A stretch of 64,000 nt of DNA, taken from positions 1 through 64,000 of the forward strand of contig JAILEM010000084.1 of NCBI GenBank assembly GCA_024687745.1, written 5' to 3'. The notes beneath the pieces are model-generated. The model was not told where the DNA came from, did no database searches, and worked only from the letters and a program-made list of their open reading frames with translations. Source of the DNA: Lachnospiraceae bacterium. Lineage in GTDB: Bacteria > Bacillota > Clostridia > Lachnospirales > Lachnospiraceae. The position numbers and the translations under genes are program-made. The stretch's first letter is position 1, and each line of letters begins with the position of its first letter. Below, in pieces: positions 1 to 9,134 of this stretch.

Positions 1-20
1 GGACAGTCATTACCCGCTCG

Positions 21-1634
21 TTATACATACTTCTTTAAGGTCGATCTTACTGCACCCTCTCCACTTATAAGCTCTGCAAAATAGGACTTAACAAGATCGG
101 AAAGGCCTGCCTTCTTAAGATCCGTACCAAAGAGCTTCTCATCGGAAAGAAGCAGATCTATGGCATCTCCCGCTTCCTTTTCGTCTGTCTCTCCTATTTT
201 TATACACGAAAGCTTTGGTTTTAAGGTATCTATCATGGGATCGGGGCTGAGCTCATACTCATTACCCTTATCATCTATGCCGAGAAGATATCTGAGCCAT
301 CCTGCAAATACGAGGGGTATAAGCTTTAACTCCTTTACATCCTTTCCCGATGCCATATAATTCTTTATCGTCTCACCGTAACGGATAGGAATCTTCTGGG
401 ATGTATCGGTTGCTATCCTCTGCGGGGTATCCGGCATGAAGGGATTGGGGATACGTACATTTACGACAGTATCGATGAACTCACCCGGATCTATGACCTT
501 GGGATCCGTAACAACGGGAAGTCCCTCCTTATAGCCTATTCCCATAACCAGCTTTTTAAGTTCTTCATCCTTCATCTCATCAGATATCTTTGTATATCCC
601 AGGAGACAACCGTAAACCGCAAGTGCGGTATGTAAAGGATTGAGACAGGTGCAGACCTTCATCCTCTCTACCTTGTCAACTGTCTCCTTATCGGTAAATA
701 TCAGACCGCCCTCTTCAAGCTTCGGCCTTTTGTTTGGAAAGAGATCCTCGATGACAAGATACTCACATTCCTCCGCATTGACAAAGGGAGCAACATAGGT
801 ATTCTTTGAGGTGATAACATTTTCAAGCCCCTCTATATCATCCTTCTTAAGAAGCTCTTCAACCGTGGGATCCGGCCTTGGTGTTATCTTGTCGATCATA
901 CTCCAGGGGAAGGAAACCTTACTGTTGTCATTGATATAATCAAGGAACCCTTTCTCTGCTTTACCGTTTTCTGTCCACTCCTTTGCAAAGGCATTAACGG
1001 CATTATAGAGCTTGTCACCGTTATGTGAACAGTTATCGGTACTTACCATTGCGATAGGCTTCTTCCCTGCCATATATCTTTCATAAAGAAGGGCAGCTAC
1101 CTTTCCTATATAGCTTGAGGGCTTTCCCGGTCCGTTCTTAAAATCCTCCGATACTGCCTTTAAGAGCTCTCCCTTACCGTCATGGAGACTATAGCCCTTT
1201 TCCGTTATGGTAAAGGTGGAAAGCATAAGGGAATCGCTTCTGAATATTTCCTTAAGCCTGTCAAATTCCGCTTCATTGGCAGAATCGAGTATACAGGATT
1301 CCGCTATACTTCCTATGACTGTCTTCTCAACATTACCGTCCGCTTTAAGGGTCACTAAGATAGAAAGGTCGTCATGAGGGCGGTACATCTTTTCGACTAT
1401 CTCATAATCAAATCCCTCAACAACTGTGATACCCTTATCTATTACGCCCTTATTAAGAAGGTCCTGTGCCACTGCGGCCTGGAAGGCACGGAAGATATTA
1501 CCTGCCCCAAAATGAACCCACATCGGCTCGGCCTTTGTTTTCCTTATCATTTCATCTCTGTCATATTCCGGCAGCCTGTAGTTCCTTTTCTTCCACTCTT
1601 CTGCATTTTTTAAGCCTTCATTATCCAGTTTCAT
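21..1634 (-). CDS. uxuB: D-mannonate oxidoreductase (fructuronate reductase), mannitol dehydrogenase family
   Basis: The 537-residue protein interconverts fructuronate and mannonate with NAD(H) in the cytosol, in the glucuronate branch of uronate catabolism. It has the N-terminal dinucleotide-binding motif WVHFGAGNIFRAF and the family active-site segment LNPLH. The track start (1676) runs back into uxuA. I chose the ATG at 1634 because it follows AAAGAGGTG at good spacing and lies 2 nt after the uxuA stop, so the two genes are coupled. It is 3-prime of uxuA and uxaC in the same operon. Polyol dehydrogenases of the same family are an alternative, but the neighbourhood favours UxuB. Confidence 0.88.
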   Translation of the reverse strand: MKLDNEGLKNAEEWKKRNYRLPEYDRDEMIRKTKAEPMWVHFGAGNIFRAFQAAVAQDLLNKGVIDKGITVVEGFDYEIVEKMYRPHDDLSILVTLKADGNVEKTVIGSIAESCILDSANEAEFDRLKEIFRSDSLMLSTFTITEKGYSLHDGKGELLKAVSEDFKNGPGKPSSYIGKVAALLYERYMAGKKPIAMVSTDNCSHNGDKLYNAVNAFAKEWTENGKAEKGFLDYINDNSKVSFPWSMIDKITPRPDPTVEELLKKDDIEGLENVITSKNTYVAPFVNAEECEYLVIEDLFPNKRPKLEEGGLIFTDKETVDKVERMKVCTCLNPLHTALAVYGCLLGYTKISDEMKDEELKKLVMGIGYKEGLPVVTDPKVIDPGEFIDTVVNVRIPNPFMPDTPQRIATDTSQKIPIRYGETIKNYMASGKDVKELKLIPLVFAGWLRYLLGIDDKGNEYELSPDPMIDTLKPKLSCIKIGETDEKEAGDAIDLLLSDEKLFGTDLKKAGLSDLVKSYFAELISGEGAVRSTLKKYV

Positions 1635-1636
1635 CT

Positions 1637-2713
1637 TTAAACACCTCTTTCCGAAGCCTTTACTATGGCTTCCCAAAGTCCGTTCAGATAGGTCGCTCCG
1701 AGAGCCCTGTCATAGAGACCGTATCCGGGCATTGCCTTCTCTCCCCATATCATCCTTCCGTGGTCGGGCCTTATTGGGCCGTCAAAGCCTATATCGTAAA
1801 GAGCCTTCATTATCTCATACATATCGAAGGTTCCGTCGGATGAAAGATGAGCCGACTCTTCAAAATCGGTAGGAGAATTGAACTTGAGATTGCGCACGTG
1901 GGCAAAGTGTATCCTTCCCTTTAAGGACCTGATCATATCGGGCAGATCATTCTGAAGGTTCGTACCGTATGACCCTGAGCAGAAGGTAACTCCGTTATGT
2001 GGATCATCCACCATCTTCATCATCCTTAATATGTTTTCCTTATTTATGATGATCCTCGGAAGTCCGAAAACACTCCATGCGGGGTCATCGGGATGAATTG
2101 CCATATTGATGTCATACTTTCCGCAGACGGGCATTATCCTCTCAAGAAAATACTTAAGATTTTCAAAAAGCTTTTCATCATCTATATCCTTATACATCTC
2201 AAAGAGTTCTTTGACCTTAGCCATACGCTCGGGCTCCCATCCGGGCATTACCGTACCGTTTGTGTCTCCTGCAAGGGTCTCGAACATCTTCTCGGGATCT
2301 ATGGCATCTACCGCCTCCTGGGTGTAGGCAAGAACAGTCGAACCGTCAGGACGCTTTCTTGCAAGCTCGGTCCTCGTCCAGTCAAAAACAGGCATGAAAT
2401 TGTAGCAGACCATATGGATATCTTCCTCACCGAGGTTCTTTAAGGTTTCGATATAATTATCTATATACTTATCCCTGTCCTTATCACCTGTCTTTATCGA
2501 ATCACATACGTTTACACTTTCAATACCGGAAATATGGAGTCCGGCCTTTGCGACCTCATCCTTAAGAGCACGTATCCTCTCCCTTTCCCATACTTCCCCG
2601 GGCATCGTATCATAAAGTGTCGTTATAACACCCTTTACACCCGGTATCTGTCTGATCTGTTCAAGTGTTACGGTATCAAACTCAGATCCGTACCATCTTA
2701 ATGTCATTTCCAT
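1637..2713 (-). CDS. uxuA: Mannonate dehydratase
   Basis: Dehydrates D-mannonate to 2-keto-3-deoxygluconate (KDG), the point where the glucuronate branch joins the common KDG pathway. At 358 residues it has the usual family length and the start MEMTLRWYG typical of UxuA. Probable metal and substrate-binding segments are visible: AIHPDDPAWSVFG, CSGSYG, HVRN and RPDHGRM. The ATG follows GGAGG at about 9 nt. It sits between the YcxB-like gene and uxuB; the 42-nt gap upstream and 2-nt gap downstream indicate one transcript with uxaC. Confidence 0.93.
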   Translation of the reverse strand: MEMTLRWYGSEFDTVTLEQIRQIPGVKGVITTLYDTMPGEVWERERIRALKDEVAKAGLHISGIESVNVCDSIKTGDKDRDKYIDNYIETLKNLGEEDIHMVCYNFMPVFDWTRTELARKRPDGSTVLAYTQEAVDAIDPEKMFETLAGDTNGTVMPGWEPERMAKVKELFEMYKDIDDEKLFENLKYFLERIMPVCGKYDINMAIHPDDPAWSVFGLPRIIINKENILRMMKMVDDPHNGVTFCSGSYGTNLQNDLPDMIRSLKGRIHFAHVRNLKFNSPTDFEESAHLSSDGTFDMYEIMKALYDIGFDGPIRPDHGRMIWGEKAMPGYGLYDRALGATYLNGLWEAIVKASERGV

Positions 2714-2755
2714 TATGTGTATCCTCCATGGTTTTCTTTTGACCGTTTACTTTAG

Positions 2756-3226
2756 TCATCTTGAACGCATTTTTTTAACGAATTCCACAAAGCTCTTACG
2801 GGTATCCTTTAATACACGATTCGTAAGGATATATCCGTGGCTGGCATCCGTATACACTATCACGAGGGTAGGACGGATGGTAACGCTTATGACATCCTTC
2901 CAGGGATGTCTTTCATGCTTACCCGAAACCGTTATCTCCATTCCCCGTTCATTAAAGGTAAGCTCTATGTCATCCTTCATTTCCGCTACCTGTTTTACTG
3001 AGCTGTAATATATGAACAGGGGCTGGATCACTGTAAAAAGTGAAAGAAAGACAAGCATGAGAAGCCTGAACCAAAGTGCTGAGGTTCTCCACAGTGCCAC
3101 AATGAGCGCTATGGAGGCAAAAATACATACTATGTTGACAACGGCCGTGTAGGAGGCGTATGCATAATACATCCTGACCTGCCACACGTCCGAAGCCTTT
3201 ATTTTGTAACGATATTTAAATTCCAT
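2756..3226 (-). CDS. YcxB-like small membrane protein
   Basis: The 156-residue protein has two closely spaced membrane segments (roughly residues 28-50 and 53-75) and then a soluble C-terminal half with SGKHERHPWKDV. This layout resembles the YcxB-like family of unknown function (two TM helices plus a PH-like C-terminal domain). Its ATG is immediately adjacent to the uxaC stop codon with no gap, and uxuA follows within 42 nt, so it is translated from the uronate operon mRNA. No enzymatic motif is visible. A role in uronate sensing or transport is only a guess from position. Confidence 0.7.
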   Translation of the reverse strand: MEFKYRYKIKASDVWQVRMYYAYASYTAVVNIVCIFASIALIVALWRTSALWFRLLMLVFLSLFTVIQPLFIYYSSVKQVAEMKDDIELTFNERGMEITVSGKHERHPWKDVISVTIRPTLVIVYTDASHGYILTNRVLKDTRKSFVEFVKKMRSR

Positions 3227-4651
3227 TTAAACCTTCTCCAGATCAAACCCAAAATAATCAACGGCATTGTTGAAGGATATACCTCTGATTATTCCTCCAA
3301 GGAGCTTGTCATCCATAGGATATTCCCCGTTCTCGACCCATTCTCCGATAAGCCTGCAGAGTATCCTTCTGAAGTAATCATGCCTTGTATAGGAAAGGAA
3401 CGACCTTGAATCGGTGAGCATTCCGACAAAGTTTCCAAGTACCGAAAGGTTGGCAAGAGACTTTAGCTGGTTTGTCATTCCCACAAAATGATCGTTGAAC
3501 CACCATGCGGATCCCTGCTGTATCCTGTTTTTCACTCCGTTCTTTCCCTGGAAGCAGCCAATGACCGTACCTATGGCCTGATCGTCATTGGGATTTAAAG
3601 AATAGACTATGGTCTTTGGTATCTCATCGGTCTTTGAGAGTGCATTTAAAAAGTCAGCAAGCTCGCTTGAAGGAGCATAGTTATTGATACAGTCAAATCC
3701 GGTGTCAGGACCTAATCTGTCATACATATACCCGTTATTGTCTCTCTTGCAGCCGTAATGAAGCTGCATTACCCAGTCACGCTTATTGTATTCCTTAGCA
3801 AGGTAGAGCATCATCGAGGTTTTGAATTTAAGAGAGTCCTCTCTTGATATGGGCTCTTTGTTAAGACCCTTCTTAAGGATCGCATCGATCTCATTGTCAT
3901 CTGCCGGTACATACATCACATACTCAAGGGCATGATCGCTCACTACACAGCCATGCTTTGCAAAATGGTCAAGACGCTTTGTTATTGCAGCCTTAAGTGA
4001 AGAAAGATCCTTAACCTCTGTTCCCGAAACCGCTGAAAGCTTTGCGATATATTCCTTAAATTCGGGCTTTTCTATGTTGTTGATCTTATCAGGCCTCCAT
4101 GCGGGAAGAACCTTTACCTCAAAGCTCTCATCAGCCTTTATTTTCTCATGCCATTCCAGAGAATCTATAGGATCATCCGTTGTGCATATAAGCTTTACAT
4201 TGGATTTTCTTATGATATTTCTGACCGTAAAATCATCGCTGTTGAGCTTTTCATTACAGAGATTCCACACTTCTTCCGCAGTATCTGCGTTAAGGTTACC
4301 CTGATATCCGAAGTAGTATCTTAGCTCTAAGTGTGACCAGTGATAGAGGGGATTACCGATGAGTCTTGGCATGGTTTCAGCCCATTTCTGAAATTTCTCG
4401 CGGTCTGATGCATCCCCTGTTATATACTTTTCGTCAATGCCGTTGGTACGCATCTGACGCCATTTATAATGATCGCCTCCAAGCCATACCTGGGCTATGT
4501 TTTCAAACTTTCTGTCTTCATATATTTCCTGAGGATTGATATGGCAGTGATAATCAAGGACAGGTATCTTTGTCATATCCGCATGATCCCCATAAAGCTT
4601 CTTAGCCGTATCGGTATCCAGCAGGAAATCTTTATCCATAAATGCTTTCAT
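3227..4651 (-). CDS. uxaC: Uronate isomerase (glucuronate/galacturonate isomerase)
   Basis: Isomerises glucuronate to fructuronate and galacturonate to tagaturonate, the shared first step of both branches. The 474-residue length is normal. An amidohydrolase-like metal site is visible in LDYHCHINPQEI near the N terminus, and LHYGCKRDNN and LTDSRSFLSYTRHDYFRR are typical UxaC segments. The ATG at 4651 follows AAGGAGTG. It lies 28 nt downstream of the TRAP permease dctM, so import and first catabolic step are probably co-transcribed. Confidence 0.95.
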   Translation of the reverse strand: MKAFMDKDFLLDTDTAKKLYGDHADMTKIPVLDYHCHINPQEIYEDRKFENIAQVWLGGDHYKWRQMRTNGIDEKYITGDASDREKFQKWAETMPRLIGNPLYHWSHLELRYYFGYQGNLNADTAEEVWNLCNEKLNSDDFTVRNIIRKSNVKLICTTDDPIDSLEWHEKIKADESFEVKVLPAWRPDKINNIEKPEFKEYIAKLSAVSGTEVKDLSSLKAAITKRLDHFAKHGCVVSDHALEYVMYVPADDNEIDAILKKGLNKEPISREDSLKFKTSMMLYLAKEYNKRDWVMQLHYGCKRDNNGYMYDRLGPDTGFDCINNYAPSSELADFLNALSKTDEIPKTIVYSLNPNDDQAIGTVIGCFQGKNGVKNRIQQGSAWWFNDHFVGMTNQLKSLANLSVLGNFVGMLTDSRSFLSYTRHDYFRRILCRLIGEWVENGEYPMDDKLLGGIIRGISFNNAVDYFGFDLEKV

Positions 4652-4679
4652 ATATTTCTAACACTCCTTTTTTATATGA

Positions 4680-5972
4680 TCAGTTCATAAGGTTCGGAAG
4701 GAACATGCTGATTCCCGGAATAAAGGTTATCAAAAGCAGGGCTACTATCATGCAGAGATAGAACGGAAGCGTTGCCTTTACAACCTTTTCCATCGGAAGC
4801 TTTGCAACGGCCGAGCCGATAAAGAGAACCGCACCAACAGGAGGTGTCAGTAATCCGATACCGCAGTTGAGTATCATGATGATACCAAACTGTATCGGAT
4901 CTATACCTATCGACGTTGCAACAGGAAGGAGGATCGGCGTAGCGATAAGGATTATCGGTGCCATATCCATGATACATCCAAGAACAAGAAGGATGAGGTC
5001 AAGAAGAAGGGCGATCACATACGGATTGTCGCTGACTCCTACTATAGCCTTTGTTGCAAGATCGGGAACATGAAGTCTTGTCAGACAGTTTCCGAATACT
5101 GCTGATGTTGCGATAAGTATAAGAACTATCGAGAGTGTGTTGACACATTCATCAAGAGCCTTCCATACACCCTTCCAGTCGATACCCTTATATATAAATA
5201 CCGATACTATAAGACTGTATACAACAGCTATGGCTGCGGATTCGGTAGCCGTGAACACACCGCCTACAACTCCGACAACAACGATTATGATGGCGGCAAG
5301 TGCCCAGATCGAAATACTCAGCTGTTTGATCAAAACCTTTAAGGAGAACTTATCTCCCTTGGGATAATGCCTCTTCTTGGAGATGATATAGGACCCTATC
5401 ATAAGTGAACCGGCAAGGATAGCACCGGGAATATAACCTGCAAGGAAAAGAGCTCCGACCGAAACACCACCTGCCGACATTGCATAAATGACCATGTTAT
5501 GGGACGGCGGAACAAGAAGTCCCTCACACGATGAGGTAATTGTAACAGCGGTTGAAAAATCCTTATCATAACCCTGATCTGCCATCATGGGGATAAGTAT
5601 GGATCCGAGAGATGCCGTATCTGCCGATGCGGATCCTGATATTCCTCCGAAGAAGTATGATGCAACTATATTAACCATTGCCATTCCGCCGGTCATCCAT
5701 CCTACACAGGCATTTGCCAGAGCGATGAGTTTTTCGGATATACCTCCCTTACCCATCAGAACACCCATTGTTATAAAGAACGGAACTGCCATCAGTGAAA
5801 ATGAGCTTATACCCTTTACCATGAACTGACACAGAGAAGTCAGAGGATTTCCTTCAACAAGAAGGCAGAGTACTGAAGATAACGCAACTGCGTAGGCGAT
5901 CGGGAATCTCAGTATTATCATTATAAAAAAGCTGGCGAGTAAGACTGTGATAGCCAGTGTATTTGCTGTCAT
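4680..5972 (-). CDS. dctM: TRAP transporter large permease subunit (DctM family)
   Basis: The 430-residue, very hydrophobic protein has about a dozen membrane segments and is the ion-coupled channel subunit of a tripartite (TRAP) transporter. Segments such as FFGGISGSASADTASLGSILIPMM and NCGIGLLTPPVGAVLF are characteristic of DctM. Its ATG overlaps the dctQ stop in a TAATG arrangement, so translation is coupled. Followed directly by uxaC, it probably imports hexuronates in symport with Na+ or H+. Substrate is inferred from context only. Confidence 0.92.
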   Translation of the reverse strand: MTANTLAITVLLASFFIMIILRFPIAYAVALSSVLCLLVEGNPLTSLCQFMVKGISSFSLMAVPFFITMGVLMGKGGISEKLIALANACVGWMTGGMAMVNIVASYFFGGISGSASADTASLGSILIPMMADQGYDKDFSTAVTITSSCEGLLVPPSHNMVIYAMSAGGVSVGALFLAGYIPGAILAGSLMIGSYIISKKRHYPKGDKFSLKVLIKQLSISIWALAAIIIVVVGVVGGVFTATESAAIAVVYSLIVSVFIYKGIDWKGVWKALDECVNTLSIVLILIATSAVFGNCLTRLHVPDLATKAIVGVSDNPYVIALLLDLILLVLGCIMDMAPIILIATPILLPVATSIGIDPIQFGIIMILNCGIGLLTPPVGAVLFIGSAVAKLPMEKVVKATLPFYLCMIVALLLITFIPGISMFLPNLMN

Positions 5973-6511
5973 TATTCCTCTCCCCCTTTCTCAATATCCT
6001 GCTTTAAAACTATTGACTTGATGTGATTATAAATAGCCTCGATCTCAAATACCAACATTGCGATCCCTGCCAAAGCTATAGGGAAATACATCCAGAAACG
6101 CGATAACCAGGGCATACTTTCGTAAACACCCTTACTTCCTATCTTTATGGCATAATTCCATCCTTCAACTATCATTATCACTGCAAGTATCAGAACAGCC
6201 AGATCAGCGATTATATCAAGTGCCTTTATAACTCCTTTGGGAAGATAACGGTCAAAGGCCGTCATCCTTATATGTGCGCCTCTTCGTATAGCGAGTGCGG
6301 CAGACAGAACTGCCATGTATGACATAAGTGTCAGCACCACCTGCTCCGTCCATGAGGGATCAGGTATAAAGGGAATATAACGTCCTGCGACCTGAAATAC
6401 AACAACAAGAATGTCTCCTATCAGAAGCAGCTTACAGATCACTTCAACCACATTATATACAGCATCATATATCGGTTTCAGCTTATCGATTTTTTCAAAA
6501 ACAGCCGGCAT
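5972..6511 (-). CDS. dctQ: TRAP transporter small permease subunit (DctQ family)
   Basis: The 179-residue protein has four predicted membrane segments and the DctQ-like stretch IRRGAHIRMTAFDRYLP. It partners the DctM channel. The ATG follows GGAGC at acceptable spacing. It is separated from dctP by 121 nt containing a stem-loop and overlaps dctM by one base pair of its stop codon. Same operon and presumed uronate specificity. Confidence 0.9.
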   Translation of the reverse strand: MPAVFEKIDKLKPIYDAVYNVVEVICKLLLIGDILVVVFQVAGRYIPFIPDPSWTEQVVLTLMSYMAVLSAALAIRRGAHIRMTAFDRYLPKGVIKALDIIADLAVLILAVIMIVEGWNYAIKIGSKGVYESMPWLSRFWMYFPIALAGIAMLVFEIEAIYNHIKSIVLKQDIEKGGEE

Positions 6512-6544
6512 AAGGGTTATGCTCCTTTCCTTTTTATAGAATTA

Positions 6545-6575
6545 GGGCACAGAGCCCATGTATGGCACTGTGCCC
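6545..6575 (-). promoter_or_regulatory. Stem-loop between dctP and dctQ
   Basis: GGGCACAG pairs with CTGTGCCC (8 bp), with a further GCC/GGC inside after an A-A mismatch. There is no T-tract on the minus strand after it, so it does not look like a strong terminator. Hairpins here often protect the binding-protein mRNA or lower permease expression relative to the abundant binding protein. That role is inferred. Confidence 0.55.
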
Positions 6576-6632
6576 ATAATCAGATCTTATTTATTTTCGA
6601 TCCTTATTATTTCATTGATGATATGTGCAAAA

Positions 6633-7772
6633 TTACTTTGCAAGATCAAGGATCTGCTGATAAAGCTCAGCCTGGTCAGCTGTATTCTCTTCTATAACTG
6701 CCTTACAGGCTTCCTGCCAGGGAGTCTTATCTGTTACGTCAACAACATTGCATCCGCCGGCCTTGAGCTCTTCAAGAACCTTGTTCTCAGCTTCCTCTGA
6801 GATCTCACGACAGTAATCTGATGCTGTCTTAGCTGCAGCCATCATAGCTTCCTGCTGAGCCTCTGTAAGAGAATCCCAGGCTTCGTCTGTGATGATGACC
6901 TGAACTGCACCAAGTGTATGTCCGTCAAGGATAAGATTGTTTGCAACTTCATCAAATGCATTTGACTTATAGTTGGCTATAGGCTGCTCAGCTGCATCAA
7001 CAACGCCTGTCTGAAGTGCTGAATAAAGCTCTCCGAAGTCAACAACTGTAGGTGATGATCCAAGTCCTTCTACCATTCCGTTCATAACAGGGTCATTTGA
7101 AACTCTGATCTTAAGTCCTGCAAGATCTTCGATACCTGCAACGGGTTTAACTGAAAAGAAATGACGGAAACCTTCTTCTCCATAGAAGAGACCTCTGATT
7201 CCTGAACCTTTCTCTGAAGGCTCATTTAAGAATTCCTGTGCAAGATCTGAATTTGCAAATGCCCAGAAATGATCTCTGTCCTTAAATGTATAAGGAATGG
7301 AAAGGAGCTTACTCTTCTCTCCGCCATAGCTTGTAAGAGCGAAAGCTGAGATTCTTGACATCTGGATCGTACCTGCTCCACCGAGCATTGTATCAAGTAC
7401 ATCATTCTCTGATCCGAGAACACCTGACGCCTGAAGATCTATTGTGATGGATCCGCCTGAATTCTTCTCAACTTCTTCTTTGAATTTGCTATCCATCTGA
7501 CCTACTATTGTATCAAGCGGATTAACTTCTGCCATAACAAGGGTTACTGCAGGATCACCTGCTGCTGCTGCATCTGATGATGCTTCTTCTGCTGCTGCTT
7601 CCTCAGCGGGTGCTTCCTCTTCTGCTGCTGCTTCTTCCTCTGCAGGAGCTTCTTCCTTTGTTGCTTCCTCTGCGGGTGCCTCTGCTGCCGGAGGTGCGCT
7701 AAGTCCGCATGCTGACAGCGAAAGTGCTAATGTTCCTGCTAAAAGGATTGAAACGATCTTTCTCATTTTCAT
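6633..7772 (-). CDS. dctP: TRAP transporter solute-binding lipoprotein (DctP family)
   Basis: Extracytoplasmic solute receptor tethered as a lipoprotein: a hydrophobic signal followed by lipobox LSAC with Cys22. Residues about 28-75 form a low-complexity linker built from APAEEA-type repeats, then the DctP fold begins (VTLVMAEVNPLD). The segments LKIRVSNDPVMNGMVEGLG and VDAAEQPIANY match the carboxylate-binding region of the family. The ATG at 7772 follows GGGAGG. It is first in the transporter operon, behind a promoter flanked by two putative GntR operators. Ligand is probably galacturonate, glucuronate or an oligouronide, inferred from context. Confidence 0.93.
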   Translation of the reverse strand: MKMRKIVSILLAGTLALSLSACGLSAPPAAEAPAEEATKEEAPAEEEAAAEEEAPAEEAAAEEASSDAAAAGDPAVTLVMAEVNPLDTIVGQMDSKFKEEVEKNSGGSITIDLQASGVLGSENDVLDTMLGGAGTIQMSRISAFALTSYGGEKSKLLSIPYTFKDRDHFWAFANSDLAQEFLNEPSEKGSGIRGLFYGEEGFRHFFSVKPVAGIEDLAGLKIRVSNDPVMNGMVEGLGSSPTVVDFGELYSALQTGVVDAAEQPIANYKSNAFDEVANNLILDGHTLGAVQVIITDEAWDSLTEAQQEAMMAAAKTASDYCREISEEAENKVLEELKAGGCNVVDVTDKTPWQEACKAVIEENTADQAELYQQILDLAK

Positions 7773-7863
7773 CTGGTTTGTTCCTCCCTGTATAAAAGTT
7801 TGTTTTTTTCAGAATCACTCCGTAGAAATTCACCGTTCTGAGATTTTATTCTGCCGGGCGTTC

Positions 7864-7907
7864 TGACATGTTAGTTGATAGCATTATATTATCACGCTGA
7901 CATGTTA
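7864..7907 (-). promoter_or_regulatory. Promoter/operator region of the TRAP-uronate operon
   Basis: Two copies of TGACATGTTA (7864-7873 and 7898-7907), 34 bp centre to centre, lie symmetrically on either side of a minus-strand TATAAT (7883-7888). No good -35 was found at 17 bp. A perfect palindrome of the same type, TAACATGTTA, precedes the kdgF-gntR operon at 9135. The most economical reading is repression by the adjacent GntR protein, relieved by a uronate intermediate. Confidence 0.6.
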
Positions 7908-7932
7908 GTGTAAATTGTGAGATTAAGATAAA

Positions 7933-7974
7933 ATACGCGTTCCTTTTTGTGCATATTGCACAAGGAACGCGTAT
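7933..7974 (-). terminator. Terminator after the GntR regulator gene
   Basis: ATACGCGTTCCTT pairs with AAGGAACGCGTAT, with an inner GTGCA/TGCAC stem, and TTTTA follows on the minus strand. It separates kdgF-gntR transcription from the TRAP operon downstream. Confidence 0.75.
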
Positions 7975-8001
7975 CTATCAGCTTTATATTGTATGATTTA
8001 A

Positions 8002-8688
8002 TTAAAAACCGTATCCGTTCTCCTCAAAAATCTGAGGCATCTTCTCCTTCAGATATTCCATATCATCTATGATATGTCCCAGATGTTCACTGAGAAGGGT
8101 CCTGTATTCCTCCTTCCGGTTTTCCTCCACAAGCTTTATCAGCCTCATGTGGTCGGTCACGGTTCTTTTCTTGTAAACATCGTCCATATCGACAAGAAGC
8201 CTTACCCTGCGGTAATTTGGAAGCATATCGGCGATTATCCTCGCGGCCAGCTTCTTACCGGCCGCCCTGTAGATAACCTGATGAAACTCATCATCCTTCT
8301 GAAGATATATGTAGGAATTCTCATGGTCTCTTGGTTCTTTCCCGACCTTTTCCTGCTCATTTACACATACCCTCATAAGATCAAGATCTTCCTTTGTGAC
8401 ACCCTTAAAGAAATCATCCACCATACCGGTTTCTAAGGATTTCCTGACAAACCATTCCTGCATTATGAGCTTCTGCTTGATCCTTGAGATCATGGATTTT
8501 GACTGGGGATATATATCAACAAGCCCCTCAGCCTGAAGCCTTACCAGTGCCTCTCTTGCAGGAGTCCTGCTCACACCGTATCTTGATGCGATCTTACTTG
8601 CCGAAACCTGTTCGCCCGGTTTTAAGGAAAACGTCATAATATCTTTTTTTAACCGGTCATACGTTTGCTGATTCAAAGAAACATCCAT
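8002..8688 (-). CDS. GntR-family (FadR/FCD type) transcriptional regulator
   Basis: The 228-residue DNA-binding protein has an N-terminal winged helix (about residues 8-70, with ISRYGVSRTPAREALVRL-like recognition helix ASRYGVSRTPAREAL) and an all-helical FCD ligand domain. It is the likely repressor of uronate genes, comparable in role to UxuR/ExuR. It lies directly downstream of kdgF (11 nt) and upstream of the TRAP operon. The ATG is preceded by AGGAGG at short spacing. Probable operators are the TRACATGTTA palindromes at 7864, 7898 and 9135. The effector is unknown. Confidence 0.88.
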   Translation of the reverse strand: MDVSLNQQTYDRLKKDIMTFSLKPGEQVSASKIASRYGVSRTPAREALVRLQAEGLVDIYPQSKSMISRIKQKLIMQEWFVRKSLETGMVDDFFKGVTKEDLDLMRVCVNEQEKVGKEPRDHENSYIYLQKDDEFHQVIYRAAGKKLAARIIADMLPNYRRVRLLVDMDDVYKKRTVTDHMRLIKLVEENRKEEYRTLLSEHLGHIIDDMEYLKEKMPQIFEENGYGF

Positions 8689-8699
8689 ATGACCTCCTG

Positions 8700-9026
8700 T
8701 TATTTAAGAAAATCCTCTCTCTTTGGTGTAAATATGTCTAAAAGCTTTACCCTGGTGAGACAGTCTATACCGTGGGAAACATTCGGAGCGACTATATATG
8801 TGTCTCCGGTGTTTAAGGTAACATCCTCCTTACCCTCCTCATGAAAGACAAGGCTTCCCTCTATAACATAGCCTATCTGCTCATGCGGATGGGAATGCAT
8901 CTCACCCTTTGCACCCTTTTCAAACAAAAGCTCCACATTCATTATGTTGTCGCTGTATGCAAGGACCTTACGCAAAACGCCCCCACCAAGATCCCTGTAT
9001 TCCTTCTCGCTGTTTATTACAAACAT
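8700..9026 (-). CDS. kdgF: KdgF-like cupin, unsaturated galacturonate linearising enzyme
   Basis: A single-domain cupin of 108 residues. The pattern DLGGGVLRKVLAYSDNIMNV, the metal-binding HSHPHEQIGYVIEG and the C-terminal FTPKREDFL match the KdgF family, which speeds conversion of 4,5-unsaturated galacturonate to the linear keto form used by KduI. I moved the start from 9083 to the ATG at 9026, which follows AAGGAGAA and removes a non-conserved 19-residue extension. It is co-transcribed with gntR. Presence of KdgF with KduI and KduD shows the cell uses pectate lyase products, not only saturated uronates. Confidence 0.85.
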   Translation of the reverse strand: MFVINSEKEYRDLGGGVLRKVLAYSDNIMNVELLFEKGAKGEMHSHPHEQIGYVIEGSLVFHEEGKEDVTLNTGDTYIVAPNVSHGIDCLTRVKLLDIFTPKREDFLK

Positions 9027-9134
9027 GATAAATTCTCCTTTATCTGACGATACTGACCGATCACAGAAAGCAATTCTCTGCATTTCTGAAGATCATTTTT
9101 ATATATCCGTAAAGCATTAGTCAAGAGCACCAAC

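Noticed and set aside
1-20. Possible start of another minus-strand gene (ATG ACT GTC at about position 10)
   Set aside because: Only three codons are inside the window and the upstream ribosome site is weak, so nothing can be supported.
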